Shown here piece after piece: positions 9,559-18,074 of a stretch of 64,000 bases of DNA (the first letter of the stretch is position 1; each line of letters starts with the position of its first letter). This DNA comes from J027 sp965215855 (lineage in GTDB: Bacteria; Chloroflexota; Anaerolineae; Aggregatilineales; J027), in the NCBI GenBank assembly GCA_965215855.1, contig CBDCER010000003.1:1364001-1428000 (forward strand), read 5' to 3'. The notes under the pieces were generated by a model, which was not told the DNA's origin, did not search any database, and was given only the letters and a program-made list of their open reading frames with translations. Position numbers and translations under genes: made by a program.

Positions 9559-9769
9559 AAGCTTACTCTCCAAACAGATCTTTATGGCGCGATAAATTCA
9601 ATTGGTGGCCTCATTTTATCACGAGGCGGCTATGAGGCGAAAATTCTGTTTCGTCTGCCCGCTATATACTCTCTTAATTTATTTGACTACTGATATTTAT
9701 TGAGGAAAAGTACGAGAACAAATCCAAAATGTTTTAAAGAAACCTTCACGCTGGCTTTAAGTCTATTCA

Positions 9770-9892
9770 GTGAGCATCTATCATTTCAGACTCACCAATG
9801 GCAATGAAACCATGCAGCTTCCGGTGCAATCCAACCCGATTGTGCGTCGTATTATTGATGATCGCCAATTGCATGTTATCCCTCTGAAGTAA
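9770..9892 (+). CDS. Possible 40-residue orphan ORF or gene remnant
   Basis: The 9559-9936 interval has no annotated-size gene. Inside it, a GTG-started frame at 9770 encodes 40 residues beginning MSIYHFRLTNGNETMQLPVQ and ends in TAA at 9892. Codon choice looks like that of real genes in the window, and the sequence is protein-like. There is no good ribosome binding site and an in-frame stop lies just upstream. It may be a small gene or the tail of a decayed one. It runs opposite to both flanking operons. The rest of the interval is AT-rich and should hold the promoter of the proline-rich protein operon. Confidence 0.3.
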   Translation: MSIYHFRLTNGNETMQLPVQSNPIVRRIIDDRQLHVIPLK

Positions 9893-9936
9893 CCTCGTTC
9901 TCCTGCATTGACCAGGGCAAAGACCACTTATCCCGC

Positions 9937-10782
9937 TTATAACGAAATGCGAATATGGCGTTGCAAATGGCAATCCAGATTGATTGCCAGTGGAATGGAT
10001 GCAATATGGGTTGGATAGTATTCAACACGCACATCCGCCGCCGTGTGGATGCCACCCCATCCTTGCGGGCCGATACCAGTCTGGTTAATCAATGCCAGTA
10101 TTTCCAGTTCCAGTTGAGCATAACGCGCATCAGGGTGACGCTGGCCGGGGTCGCGCATCAATGCTTTTTTCGCTAATAGTGCTGCCATTTCGAGTGTGCC
10201 ACCGATGCCAACGCCGACTGTCACAGGAGGGCAGGCGTTCGGGCCAGCAGTCTCCACACAGCGCACCACTTCGGCTTTGACGCCTCCGATGCCCTGGGCA
10301 GGTGTCAGGATTTTAGCGTAGCTCATGTTTTCAGCCCCGAAACCCTTCGCGGCGATAGTCATGGCAAACTGCTCACCTTCGACTAGCTCCACATGAATGA
10401 TGGGTGGTGTGTTGTCGTTAGTGTTGCGGCGCTCAAAAAGCGGTTCGGCGACGATTGATTTTCGCAGATAGCCCTCTTGATAGCCTACGCGTACCCCCTC
10501 CACAATCGCATCCCGCAGATTGCCACCTGTTAGATGGACATCCTGGCCTAATTCCACGAATACAATCGCCATACCGGTATCCTGACACATGGGCATCTGG
10601 CGGGTCGAGGCGAGTTTGCGGTTCTCGACAATATCTTGCATGGCGGCCTGTCCGGCGGGGGATACTTCGCTTTCCAGAATATGGGTGAGTTGCACCATCA
10701 CTGGCTCTGGGGTGTGGAAGTTGATTGCTTGTACTGCCTGGCGAATGCGCTCTCGCACGATGTTGACGTTGATCTCTCTCAT
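9937..10782 (-). CDS. fumA: Class I fumarate hydratase, alpha subunit
   Basis: This 281-residue protein matches the N-terminal half of oxygen-sensitive [4Fe-4S] fumarases, which interconvert fumarate and malate in the cytoplasm. The three expected cluster cysteines are visible: C66 in MCQDTGM, C184 in ACPPVTVG and C271 in LDCH. In two-subunit fumarases this half binds the cluster, while the beta subunit completes the active site. The start overlaps the beta-subunit stop (ATGA), and it is the last gene of a five-gene operon. Some homologues act on tartrate or other dicarboxylates, but the succinyl-CoA ligase neighbours favour fumarate. Confidence 0.9.
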   Translation of the reverse strand: MREINVNIVRERIRQAVQAINFHTPEPVMVQLTHILESEVSPAGQAAMQDIVENRKLASTRQMPMCQDTGMAIVFVELGQDVHLTGGNLRDAIVEGVRVGYQEGYLRKSIVAEPLFERRNTNDNTPPIIHVELVEGEQFAMTIAAKGFGAENMSYAKILTPAQGIGGVKAEVVRCVETAGPNACPPVTVGVGIGGTLEMAALLAKKALMRDPGQRHPDARYAQLELEILALINQTGIGPQGWGGIHTAADVRVEYYPTHIASIPLAINLDCHLQRHIRISL

Positions 10783-11345
10783 GAATTCACCTCGCGTCGA
10801 TAGGCGGCCTGGCCCTGTTCAAATAGATCACCACCATAACTATCATTGGCAACTACCAGTGGCATACCCTCAACCAGTAATTTGCGGATAGCTTCAGTCC
10901 CCAGATCATCATAGGCCACCACTTGCACAGCCTTAATGCAATCGGCGACCAGGGCCGCTGCCCCACCAACTGCTACCAGATAGACGGCTTTAAGTTCCTG
11001 CATTGACTGACGTACTTCCCACGAGCGTTTGCCTTTGCCGATCATGCCTTTCAGGCCATATCGCAGCAGGGTTGGTGTATAAAGATCAACACGACTGGCG
11101 GTGGTTGGGCCTGCCGCACCAATCACCTGGCCGGGTTTGGCGGGCGACGGGCCAACGTAGTAGATGATTTGGCCGTTCAAATCAAAAGGTAATGGGGTAT
11201 CTTGTTCGATGGCTGCCACCAGGCGCTTATGGGCGGCGTCGCGGGCGGTGTAAATTGTACCTGATAGTCGCACTCGAATCCCGACACGCAGATTTTGAAC
11301 GGCCTCAAGTGTCAGTGGCGGTGTAAGCAAATAAGGTTCTGACAT
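10779..11345 (-). CDS. fumB: Class I fumarate hydratase, beta subunit
   Basis: The 188-residue protein is the C-terminal (Fe-S hydro-lyase beta) domain of class I fumarase. It contains the family segments GTIYTARDAAHKRL, YVGPSPAKPGQVIGAAGPTT and MIGKGKRS. It pairs with the alpha subunit encoded immediately downstream to hydrate fumarate. The beta gene precedes the alpha gene here. It lies 12 bp after the ferredoxin gene and overlaps the alpha gene by 4 bp. Confidence 0.9.
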   Translation of the reverse strand: MSEPYLLTPPLTLEAVQNLRVGIRVRLSGTIYTARDAAHKRLVAAIEQDTPLPFDLNGQIIYYVGPSPAKPGQVIGAAGPTTASRVDLYTPTLLRYGLKGMIGKGKRSWEVRQSMQELKAVYLVAVGGAAALVADCIKAVQVVAYDDLGTEAIRKLLVEGMPLVVANDSYGGDLFEQGQAAYRREVNS

Positions 11346-11357
11346 GGCACAGCTCCA

Positions 11358-11621
11358 TCAAGTTGAATTGCTGTTGGATGATGATCCCCTGGATACCAAC
11401 ATTTCATCTCTGTAGGTTTTGCGGATAGTGATAGCTCCGGCGGGCGCTTTCATCAAGCATAGTTCGCACAAGGTACATTCGTCCTCGTTATCCGCTACGA
11501 TTCCCAGTTGGTCGTTATCCAGTGCGAAAATATCCACGGGGCACAATTCGACAAGTATCTGCCGGATTCCTGGTGTCAGTTTGGTTTGATCGACTTGCAC
11601 TTGAATGAAAATGCCCATCAA
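11358..11621 (-). CDS. Small ferredoxin-like protein with one predicted [4Fe-4S] cluster
   Basis: This 87-residue protein has C27 in a CPVDIF motif and C49, C52 and C55 in a CTLCELC motif. In bacterial-type ferredoxins, the CP cysteine of one half completes the cluster of the CxxCxxC in the other half. These four residues therefore predict a single [4Fe-4S] cluster; the second cluster's ligands are missing. The C-terminus is a Ser/Asn tail. The gene is wedged between sucD (ATGA overlap) and fumB (12 bp). It could carry electrons for an enzyme of this pathway or be a small subunit of the fumarase or ligase; which one is unknown. Confidence 0.8.
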   Translation of the reverse strand: MMGIFIQVQVDQTKLTPGIRQILVELCPVDIFALDNDQLGIVADNEDECTLCELCLMKAPAGAITIRKTYRDEMLVSRGSSSNSNST

Positions 11622-12520
11622 TCTTCCTCCAACGCTTGTTGTACCAGGTGTGGGATGTCCGAGAGGTGTTCGGCAACCTGAACTCCACTTTCGCTCAGGA
11701 GTTCCATCTTGCGGCGTGGATTGCCGCGCTCGCCTTGCACGATAGCTCCTGCATGACCGAAACGTTGGCCTGGCATTCGTTCGGTGAAACGGCCTGCAAC
11801 AAAGGCCACCAGCGATAGTGGTGTGCCGTGTGCTTTCAGATGAGCGGCCAATGTTTCCTCTGCACTGCCGCCTGGCTCGGCAAAAAGGACCACTACGTGC
11901 GTATCAGGGTCAGCTTCATACAATGGCAGCAAATCGAGAAATGTCGAGCCGACCAATGGATCGCCACCAATACTGACGCATGTGCTTTGTCCGATTCCGA
12001 CATGAGAGAGCATATTAGCGATTTCGGTCATCATGCCACCGCTGCGCGAGATAATCCCCACCGATCCCGGCATATAGGCACGTCGCACTGCTTCCACCGC
12101 GCCGCCCGCCATGCCCAGGCGGATTACATTCGGTGAAATGATGCCGAGGCTATTCGGGCCAATTACGCGGGCATTACATTGTTGAGCATAGGTTAGGAGT
12201 GCCGCTACATCTCGCCGGGGAACACGTTCGGTCACGATAATCAATAAGTGGATGCCATTATCTAGAGCTTCACGGGCTGCGTCCAGCACAAAACGAGGTG
12301 GCACTGAAATGATGCTAGCATCGCCGCCATGTGCCCGAACTGCTCCTTGGACAGTGTCGTAGACGGGTACGCCGTGCACCTGCATACCACCTTTGCCGGG
12401 CGTGATTCCAGCAACGATGGATGTACCGTAGCGTAAGGACTCGATGGTGAAGGTGGCGGCTTCGCGTCCAGTGATACCCTGTACCAGGACTCGTGTCTCC
12501 TTTGAGGCTAGAATCGTCAT
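11618..12520 (-). CDS. sucD: Succinate-CoA ligase (ADP-forming), alpha subunit
   Basis: The 300-residue protein has the CoA-binding Rossmann domain (VLVQGITGREAATF near residue 11, PGKGGMQVHGVPVYDTV). The ligase domain contains the phosphohistidine loop RFGHAGAI. It forms succinyl-CoA (or hydrolyses it to make ATP) with the beta subunit, encoded just upstream with a 4-bp overlap. The usual GPNCPG motif reads GPNSLG here, so it diverges from canonical SucD. A related malate- or citrate-CoA ligase activity cannot be excluded. Confidence 0.85.
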   Translation of the reverse strand: MTILASKETRVLVQGITGREAATFTIESLRYGTSIVAGITPGKGGMQVHGVPVYDTVQGAVRAHGGDASIISVPPRFVLDAAREALDNGIHLLIIVTERVPRRDVAALLTYAQQCNARVIGPNSLGIISPNVIRLGMAGGAVEAVRRAYMPGSVGIISRSGGMMTEIANMLSHVGIGQSTCVSIGGDPLVGSTFLDLLPLYEADPDTHVVVLFAEPGGSAEETLAAHLKAHGTPLSLVAFVAGRFTERMPGQRFGHAGAIVQGERGNPRRKMELLSESGVQVAEHLSDIPHLVQQALEED

Positions 12521-13686
12521 CGGGGAATTGCTTTCACCACATCATCAATGCTGCTCTCGCGTCCGAAATAGCGCACGCCATAATGCTCTAGGATGGCGTA
12601 TCCCTCATCTTCCCATGAGCCAGGGATACGAAAAACCACGAGCGTTTGGGCGGGATCGCGCCCCAGTGCCAATATGCCCTTGATAACTCCGCGTGCCACC
12701 AGATCAACACGGGTATTGCTGACAACGTTCATCATCACCGCCAATTGTTCGACATGCGGTTGGCGGAGGATGAGGCGTGTCAGAGCTTCGATTTTACGGA
12801 CACTAGGGTTGCCGCCGATTTCGCAATAGTTGGCGGGGTGTAATCCAGCATCCAGCAACGCATCCATGATAGTCAGGCTTGCACCACCGCCGCCAATCAA
12901 CAAGCCCAGATTCCCATCAAAGGCCACCAGCCGCCCGGCCACACCGTGATGATCCATCCGGTCAATGTCGAGTGCCTGTTGTTCAAAATCAGAGCGATGC
13001 TCAGTCCAGGCCCGGCTGATCGGCAACTGATTCCAGAGTGCGGTTTGTCGATAGTGAGCGTCATCATCGAGTTCGAGATGGACGTCGGCTATCCACCAGC
13101 GCCCATCTTCGTCGCACACGACCGGATTGCATTCCAGCAACAATGCATCCCATTCTAAAAAGGCTGTCGCCAGCGTGGTGATGATTCTGCCGAGAGCCAT
13201 GACGTCTCTGGCCGCCAGTCCCAACTGTGCCCCCAGTTCGCGCCCGATATAGTCCGGGACGACGTGTAGTGGTGAAATGGGAGCTGTTATCAACGGTTGT
13301 GAGGCATCTTCAATATCTATACCGCCCGCTGATGAGACTATTATCATTGACTGTCGGGTAGCGTCATCGTAGGTAATGGCGACGAAATACTCAGCTTGGA
13401 TGACGAGGTAGGTTTCGACCAGTACATGCTCAACGGTGTAACTGTGTATGTTTATGCCGAGCAGATTAGCGGCTTCGGCCTGGGCCGCATCAGGTGTATA
13501 TGCAAAACGCACGCCGCCCGCTTTCATACGCCCGCCAGTGGGAACCTGAGCTTTTAACACCACTGGTCCGCCTGACATGGTCGCAATTTCAGCAACCTGC
13601 GATGGATTGTTGGCGATAATGCCATCAGGCAAGGGTAGTCCGCGCTGTCGCAACAAATTTTTGGCTTCGTGTTCAATCACAATCAT
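12517..13686 (-). CDS. sucC: Succinate-CoA ligase, beta subunit (ATP-grasp)
   Basis: This 389-residue ATP-grasp protein starts MIVIEHEAKNLLRQRGLPLP, the family start. It has VVLKAQVPTGGRMKAGGVRF in the nucleotide-binding lobe, LLECNPVV for metal binding and a glycine-rich LLIGGGGASLTIMD loop near residue 265. With SucD it runs the substrate-level phosphorylation step of the TCA cycle. It is the first gene of the sucC-sucD-ferredoxin-fumarase operon. The promoter should lie in the AT-rich 13687-13869 gap before the histidine kinase gene's end. The divergence noted for SucD applies to the pair. Confidence 0.86.
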   Translation of the reverse strand: MIVIEHEAKNLLRQRGLPLPDGIIANNPSQVAEIATMSGGPVVLKAQVPTGGRMKAGGVRFAYTPDAAQAEAANLLGINIHSYTVEHVLVETYLVIQAEYFVAITYDDATRQSMIIVSSAGGIDIEDASQPLITAPISPLHVVPDYIGRELGAQLGLAARDVMALGRIITTLATAFLEWDALLLECNPVVCDEDGRWWIADVHLELDDDAHYRQTALWNQLPISRAWTEHRSDFEQQALDIDRMDHHGVAGRLVAFDGNLGLLIGGGGASLTIMDALLDAGLHPANYCEIGGNPSVRKIEALTRLILRQPHVEQLAVMMNVVSNTRVDLVARGVIKGILALGRDPAQTLVVFRIPGSWEDEGYAILEHYGVRYFGRESSIDDVVKAIPR

Positions 13687-13869
13687 CTTTAGAAAACGCC
13701 TGAAAAACTACTATTTGATTCAGTTGACAAGTTACACATCAATCCTCGTCACTGAGGCTGATATTCAATATTCTAAGACTTCTGGGGTTTCACTTCAAAT
13801 AATTTGACGTAGGATAGATTGCCAGAGTGGGTGCAGAAAAACGGACTGATCTGCGCCCACCTCAAGTTG

Positions 13870-15501
13870 TCATTCTACATTTTCCATTTCTATCAGAGGT
13901 AGAATGATTTTGAAGGTTGAGCCATGTTGCCCGTCACTAGTAACATGGACATAGCCACCCATCAACTCTGTATATTGCTTGACAATGACGAGACCAAGCC
14001 CGCTGCCTCGGCTTGTTGGGCGAGTAGTAGAGCCATCGACTTGCCAAAAAAGATCAAAAATATAGGGTTGAGATTTATGAGGAATGCCCGGTCCTGTATC
14101 CTTGACCACAATCTGCCATTGCGAGTCCTTTTGACGATCAATATGAACCTCAACGCTGCCTTGCTCAGTGAAACCAACTGCGTTACTTAGCAATTGCATG
14201 AGAACTTCTCTCAATCGCTCTGGGTCACCGATAATGACTTCTGGCACGGCTTCTGTAATGTATCCGCTCAAGTCCAAATCTTTTTTCTCGGCAAGTGGTT
14301 GTATTGCGGCCAACATATCTTTTAAGAAAGCTGCCGGAGCAAACGGAATCTGTTGAAGTTCAATTTTACTGGCTTCGGTATCAGCAATAGTCAGAATCTG
14401 CCGAAGATATTTGGAAAGATGATTTGTTTCAGCCAATATTTTCTCCAAGGCATTTATCCGTTTTTCGTCTTGTGTTTCCTGAACAATTGGCTCCAGTATA
14501 TATGCACATAGGTTAATTACACTCAAGGGTGTTTGCATATCATGGTTGACATTCGCCAAAATCTGGTTTTTGAGACGGAGTGCTTCGAGTGCCTTGTCAC
14601 GTGCAATCGCCAGTTTAGTTTGCACCAACTCACGTTCAGCAATTTCTTGTTGGAGTAAACGGTTTTTCTCCGACAATTCTGCTGTGCGGGCTTCAACCAT
14701 CCCTTCCAAATGTTCGGTGTAATTATGTAGTTGGGCTTCGAGCTGTTTGCGTTCAGTGATGTCTTCTTGCATTGCCAGGCAATGCCGTATAGTACCATCG
14801 CGATCACGAACAGGCGTGATTGTCAGTGACGTCCAGTAGTGTGTACCGCCTTTGCGTATATTTAGGATCTCTTGATGGAACTCGCCTTCCTGCTGTATTT
14901 TGTTACACATCATGTCGGGAATATTCACGAATTGTAGAGCCGGTTGACCAATGATCTCATCAGTTGTGTATTCAGTGACTTCGCAAAATGTTGGATTGAC
15001 GTACTCCACAATGCCACTGATGTCGGTCATCATCACCAAGCTCGCACTTTGCGCCAAAGCATGTGACAGTATGTTTACTTGGTCTTCGGCCACCCGGCGG
15101 GCACGGCGTTCATTAGCTTCCTGAATTTCACGCTCAACGGCCGGTACCAGGCGCTTAAGATTATCTTTCACTAAGTAATCATGCGCCCCGGCACGCATGG
15201 CTTCCACTGCCGTTTGTTCGCCCATAACACCAGATACCATAATGAAAGGAATATCCAGGCCAGTGGCTTTCAATAATTGCAAGGCTTCAATGCCATTGAA
15301 ACGAGGCATGGAATAATCAGAAATGATAATATCCCATTTCTGTTGTTGTAGAGCTTCTTGCATGGCTTCTGGCGTATCCACGCGCTGTGAGTAGATGTCG
15401 TACCCCGCCCGCCGGATATGCCGCAATAATAGGATGGCATCCGCTTCGGAGTCCTCTATTATCAGGATTCGCAAACTCGTTATCATCGTGGTATTGCTCA
15501 C
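13870..15501 (-). CDS. Receiver-PAS-histidine kinase
   Basis: The 543-residue protein starts with a CheY-like receiver (about 9-125; phospho-acceptor D62 in IIISDYSMPRFNG). A PAS/PAC domain follows (about 145-255), then a coiled coil (about 255-315). A HisKA domain with H320 in NVNHDMQTPLSVI and a HATPase domain (about 425-535, with DTGPGIPH and GSGLGLVIVK) complete it. There are no membrane helices, so it is cytoplasmic. The N-terminal receiver lets an upstream kinase control it; its own output regulator is not nearby. It appears to be a single-gene unit. Confidence 0.9.
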   Translation of the reverse strand: MSNTTMITSLRILIIEDSEADAILLLRHIRRAGYDIYSQRVDTPEAMQEALQQQKWDIIISDYSMPRFNGIEALQLLKATGLDIPFIMVSGVMGEQTAVEAMRAGAHDYLVKDNLKRLVPAVEREIQEANERRARRVAEDQVNILSHALAQSASLVMMTDISGIVEYVNPTFCEVTEYTTDEIIGQPALQFVNIPDMMCNKIQQEGEFHQEILNIRKGGTHYWTSLTITPVRDRDGTIRHCLAMQEDITERKQLEAQLHNYTEHLEGMVEARTAELSEKNRLLQQEIAERELVQTKLAIARDKALEALRLKNQILANVNHDMQTPLSVINLCAYILEPIVQETQDEKRINALEKILAETNHLSKYLRQILTIADTEASKIELQQIPFAPAAFLKDMLAAIQPLAEKKDLDLSGYITEAVPEVIIGDPERLREVLMQLLSNAVGFTEQGSVEVHIDRQKDSQWQIVVKDTGPGIPHKSQPYIFDLFWQVDGSTTRPTSRGSGLGLVIVKQYTELMGGYVHVTSDGQHGSTFKIILPLIEMENVE

Positions 15502-15804
15502 ATATTGGATAATTGCTTCAAGATAAATGCCAAAGGCCTACATAAATGTGATGATTATGAGCAAAATACCAATTAAGCATTGAATGTGCTATATATGCCT
15601 CTCTGTTTGCGTTGCGTATAAATCGTGATCCAACGCAAAACGATAACCTGACACAAGTATTGACCCCTACCAGGTAGCTGTGCATTAAGATCGCCAGCAC
15701 TGTCTTCCCACCTGTTGGCAGTTATTCTCAATACTTGAATTGGTTATCGATTATCTGGCTCTATTTCATTCCCAATCAACATGCAACACTTGGTGTGGAT
15801 ATTA

Positions 15805-15963
15805 TCATTCTGCTGGCTGGGTATATATTTTAGCTCCCACAGTTTCAATGGTTGTAGCTGGCGGATAGCATCCCAACTTTCGCTGCATTTCAGCATATTC
15901 TGGCATTTGTGTAGTGCCACCTGTATGCGTTACTACCTTACCATTGGGTGTGTTGATATATTG
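15805..15963 (-). pseudogene. Coding-like 52-codon remnant without a normal start
   Basis: The minus-strand frame 15963-15805 reads as protein (QYINTPNGKVVTHTGGTTQM, then PEYAEMQRKLGCYPP) and ends in TGA. An in-frame TAA lies immediately upstream and there is no start codon at its beginning. An internal ATG preceded by AGGTGG could start a 33-residue peptide. I read it as the tail of a decayed gene. The family is not recognised. Confidence 0.3.
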
Positions 15964-16149
15964 TTAAATTGAATTATCTAGATAATTTCTAGAAAAATTA
16001 TATCACATCTGATTTGAGATATTGTTCTTTTTGGGGAATAATTCAGAAAAATGAAAAAAGTATGAGCAACCACTTTCACTGAAACCGATTTAAGGCCCTG
16101 ATCCTATCTTTCATAAATCATTCCAATGTGCTCCAATAGGAGTTCCCAT

Positions 16150-16341
16150 CGCTATCACCCCCGTTGCTTCTGAAAGCGTCAGCAAATTACACTCAGATAA
16201 CACGTGTAGGGTATACTTTGCACCAGTGCCATGATAACACGGCAGCTTAGACTGCGAATATTGTCAGGCACGCTCAACAAAAGAAAAGTGCCAATACATG
16301 CGGCGATAAACGCGAACACGTAAGGCACGAAAGGAAAACAA
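16150..16341 (+). ncRNA. Candidate bridge-RNA region upstream of IS110-type transposase
   Basis: In IS110-group elements the guide (bridge) RNA is made from the non-coding end upstream of the transposase. Here about 190 bp precede the ATG, with a promoter-like TTACAC (near 16185) and TATACT (near 16212) and several short complementary segments. No loop pairing to donor or target was established. The call rests on family knowledge and position, not on a recognised structure. Confidence 0.2.
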
Positions 16342-17505
16342 ATGAATAGTACCACAACCCCTGCCATTGGCCTAGACATTGGCAAGCATAGTATCACTTT
16401 GTCCGTCGCCAATCCCGACCAACCCCCGATGAAGTGGTCACACCAGACACTCAAACTCAAAGATCCCGACTGGCACAAGCAGCTCCGCGCCATCGCTGCC
16501 GGAGCTGTCGTTGTCCTCGAACCTACCGGCTGGCACTACGCCCGTCCGATTGTCTACGTTCTCCGCAACGCCGGAGCCTCGATCTTTCAGATACCCAATC
16601 AACGCACGGGCGAAGTCCGCAAGGCCCACGTCTCAGATACCAAAACCGACGCCAACGACGCTCGCACCCTGGCCTTGATTGCCCACTGGCTCATTGAAGG
16701 CTACCGTGTTCGTTCTTGCCGTCACCTCGACGTCGAGCATGAGGAAGCCGTGCTAAACTTGCGTCTGCTGGTCAATCACTACCAGGCTCTCACCAAGCAA
16801 ACCACCCAATTGACCAACCAGCTACACACCCTCGCCCACAGCATGTGGCCCTCCCTCTCCCAAAAGCTGAAGACCACTTACTGGCGTGCCCTTGTCCTGG
16901 ATCACATCACCCCGCCCGAACTTCACGCTTTCAGCCAACGCCTGCAGGAAAATGGCCCACCCTACCCAGCGGGGTATGCTCACGGCAACGCCCGCAATGC
17001 CCTACACCGGCTGGTTGCCATCACACCCCCGCTCCAGGTGCATCCCACCACCCGCCAACGCATTGCCGATATCCTCCCCAAGCTGCAGGCCACAGAAGAC
17101 GAGATCACCGAGACTGAGCGCCGCATCAGCCGCCTGATCCACCTACCACCCTTCGCCGAAGTCACCCACCGCATTATGACCATCCCCGCCGCCAGCCAAA
17201 TTGCCGTCGCCGGTGTCCATGTCGCCACTCATGGCCGCATCCATGATTTCACCGTCGATGAGTTCAAGACCGCTGTCGGCACACGTCCCAACCTCAGCCA
17301 GTCCGGCGAAGTTACCAAGTCTCGCCAGTCCAAAAAAGGCTACCGACCCGTTATCACCACTCTCTGGACATGGACGATGGCCCTTGTCAACCCTGCCGCC
17401 AACGACAACCCAATCCGCGACTACTACTACCCGAACTTGCTTAAAATGCGGAGTAAGAATGTACTTCTCAAGGTAGAAAAGGCTCTATGTACCCCGCAAC
17501 TTTAG
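16342..17505 (+). CDS. IS110-family (DEDD) transposase, 3' end disrupted
   Basis: The 387-residue frame has the RuvC-like DEDD domain at the N-terminus: D13 in IGLDIGKHS, E60 in VVLEPTGWHY, and the TKTDANDA motif near residue 102. The C-terminal Transposase_20 domain includes MTIPAASQIA and the serine region of VGTRPNLSQSG. These enzymes recombine DNA guided by a bridge RNA. The native frame runs correctly to codon 362 (DYY), then enters a 94-bp insertion that shifts frame and stops 25 codons later. The original C-terminal codons resume at 17522. Codon use is GC-rich compared with flanking host genes. The truncated protein is probably impaired. Confidence 0.88.
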   Translation: MNSTTTPAIGLDIGKHSITLSVANPDQPPMKWSHQTLKLKDPDWHKQLRAIAAGAVVVLEPTGWHYARPIVYVLRNAGASIFQIPNQRTGEVRKAHVSDTKTDANDARTLALIAHWLIEGYRVRSCRHLDVEHEEAVLNLRLLVNHYQALTKQTTQLTNQLHTLAHSMWPSLSQKLKTTYWRALVLDHITPPELHAFSQRLQENGPPYPAGYAHGNARNALHRLVAITPPLQVHPTTRQRIADILPKLQATEDEITETERRISRLIHLPPFAEVTHRIMTIPAASQIAVAGVHVATHGRIHDFTVDEFKTAVGTRPNLSQSGEVTKSRQSKKGYRPVITTLWTWTMALVNPAANDNPIRDYYYPNLLKMRSKNVLLKVEKALCTPQL

Positions 17506-17521
17506 GAAGTTAAAGTACTAC
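17428..17521. repeat. 94-bp MITE-like insertion in the transposase gene
   Basis: The insertion is framed by a 6-bp direct repeat TACTAC (17422-17427 and 17516-17521). Its ends carry imperfect inverted repeats: AACTTGCTTAAAATGCGG at 17434-17451 against the complement of 17484-17501, 14 of 18 matching. Removing it restores an open frame from the transposase into its C-terminal codons. It looks like a tiny non-autonomous element. The family is unknown. Confidence 0.55.
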
Positions 17522-17635
17522 CGTCAAAAAGATCAGTTCTACGCCGCCCGCAACAAGCTGGCCCGCCTCATCTGGGGCGTCGCCAGAGATCCACGCGGCT
17601 ACATCTATCCCTACGAAAGGAGACCCAGAAAATGA
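17522..17635 (+). pseudogene. Severed C-terminal codons of the IS110 transposase
   Basis: From 17522 the frame reads RQKDQFYAARNKLARLIWGV and ends in TGA at 17633-17635. It matches the basic C-terminal helix expected after the NPIRDYY motif of IS110 transposases. Its stop overlaps the ATG of the next small gene (ATGA at 17632-17635). The ancestral transposase was therefore translationally coupled to that gene. Confidence 0.65.
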
Positions 17636-17901
17636 TGTACAACATGCACGTCATCCACGATCAATCCCAGCACACAATCAAGCTGGAGCTGCACTTCGAT
17701 GATACGACGATCCCCGCTGAACTTGTCATCACTGCACAAACACTCATCGCGGCCATTTTCATCTGCCCAAAGTGCGAACAGCCCCCAGTAAACCACCGCC
17801 GTCAGAACCTACCCAACGGCCATACCATGTTCACCCACATTTGTCCCAACGGCCACACCTGGCACGTCCAACACCACTTCATTCAGGAGACATCCCAATG
17901 A
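17632..17901 (+). CDS. 89-residue zinc-binding-like small protein of the IS110 cassette
   Basis: I do not recognise a family. The protein has a CPKC motif near residue 45 and a CPNGHTWHVQ segment near residue 71, with several His residues. This could form one zinc ribbon (CxxC plus C/H). It has no signal peptide or membrane helix. Its ATG overlaps the ancestral transposase stop, and its TGA overlaps the next ATG, each by 4 bp. Codon use matches the GC-rich transposase. The tight coupling suggests a function tied to the element rather than to host genes. Confidence 0.6.
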   Translation: MMYNMHVIHDQSQHTIKLELHFDDTTIPAELVITAQTLIAAIFICPKCEQPPVNHRRQNLPNGHTMFTHICPNGHTWHVQHHFIQETSQ

Positions 17902-18074
17902 CCGACAACCCCAATCGCTACTTTGATCCCAACGACGAAATATGCCCAGAGTGTCGGGTGCAGGCCACTTGGCACTATGAAGGCGACGCGCTAGTCCTGT
18001 GCTGCGACCCCTGCGACAACATCCTGTACTGGTACGAACCCGACGACACCCAAGACGAGGACAATGACCAATGA
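17898..18074 (+). CDS. 58-residue zinc-ribbon-like small protein of the IS110 cassette
   Basis: The frame starts at the ATG at 17898 and encodes 58 residues. CPEC is near residue 16 and CCDPC near residue 36, a clear two-knuckle zinc-ribbon pattern. The C-terminus is acidic (EPDDTQDEDNDQ). It overlaps both neighbours by 4 bp (ATGA). Zinc ribbons of this size usually bind nucleic acid or protein partners, but no family assignment is possible. Length, codon use and double overlap make it likely to be real. Confidence 0.6.
   Translation: MTDNPNRYFDPNDEICPECRVQATWHYEGDALVLCCDPCDNILYWYEPDDTQDEDNDQ

Larger units (their letters stand above)
15502..16341. other. 840-bp intergenic region at the left edge of the island
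   Basis: No convincing intact gene lies here. The stretch is AT-rich. It holds a coding-like remnant on the minus strand (15805-15963), a perfect 16-bp palindrome AATTATCTAGATAATT at 15972-15987, and the presumed non-coding left end of the IS110-type element before the transposase ATG at 16342. The histidine kinase promoter should be near 15502-15600. Confidence 0.5.

Noticed and set aside
8593..9573. Long alternative-frame ORFs inside the proline-rich gene
   Set aside because: They are shadows caused by the repetitive Pro/Arg/Asp codons; only the minus frame with membrane helices has a ribosome binding site and operon context.
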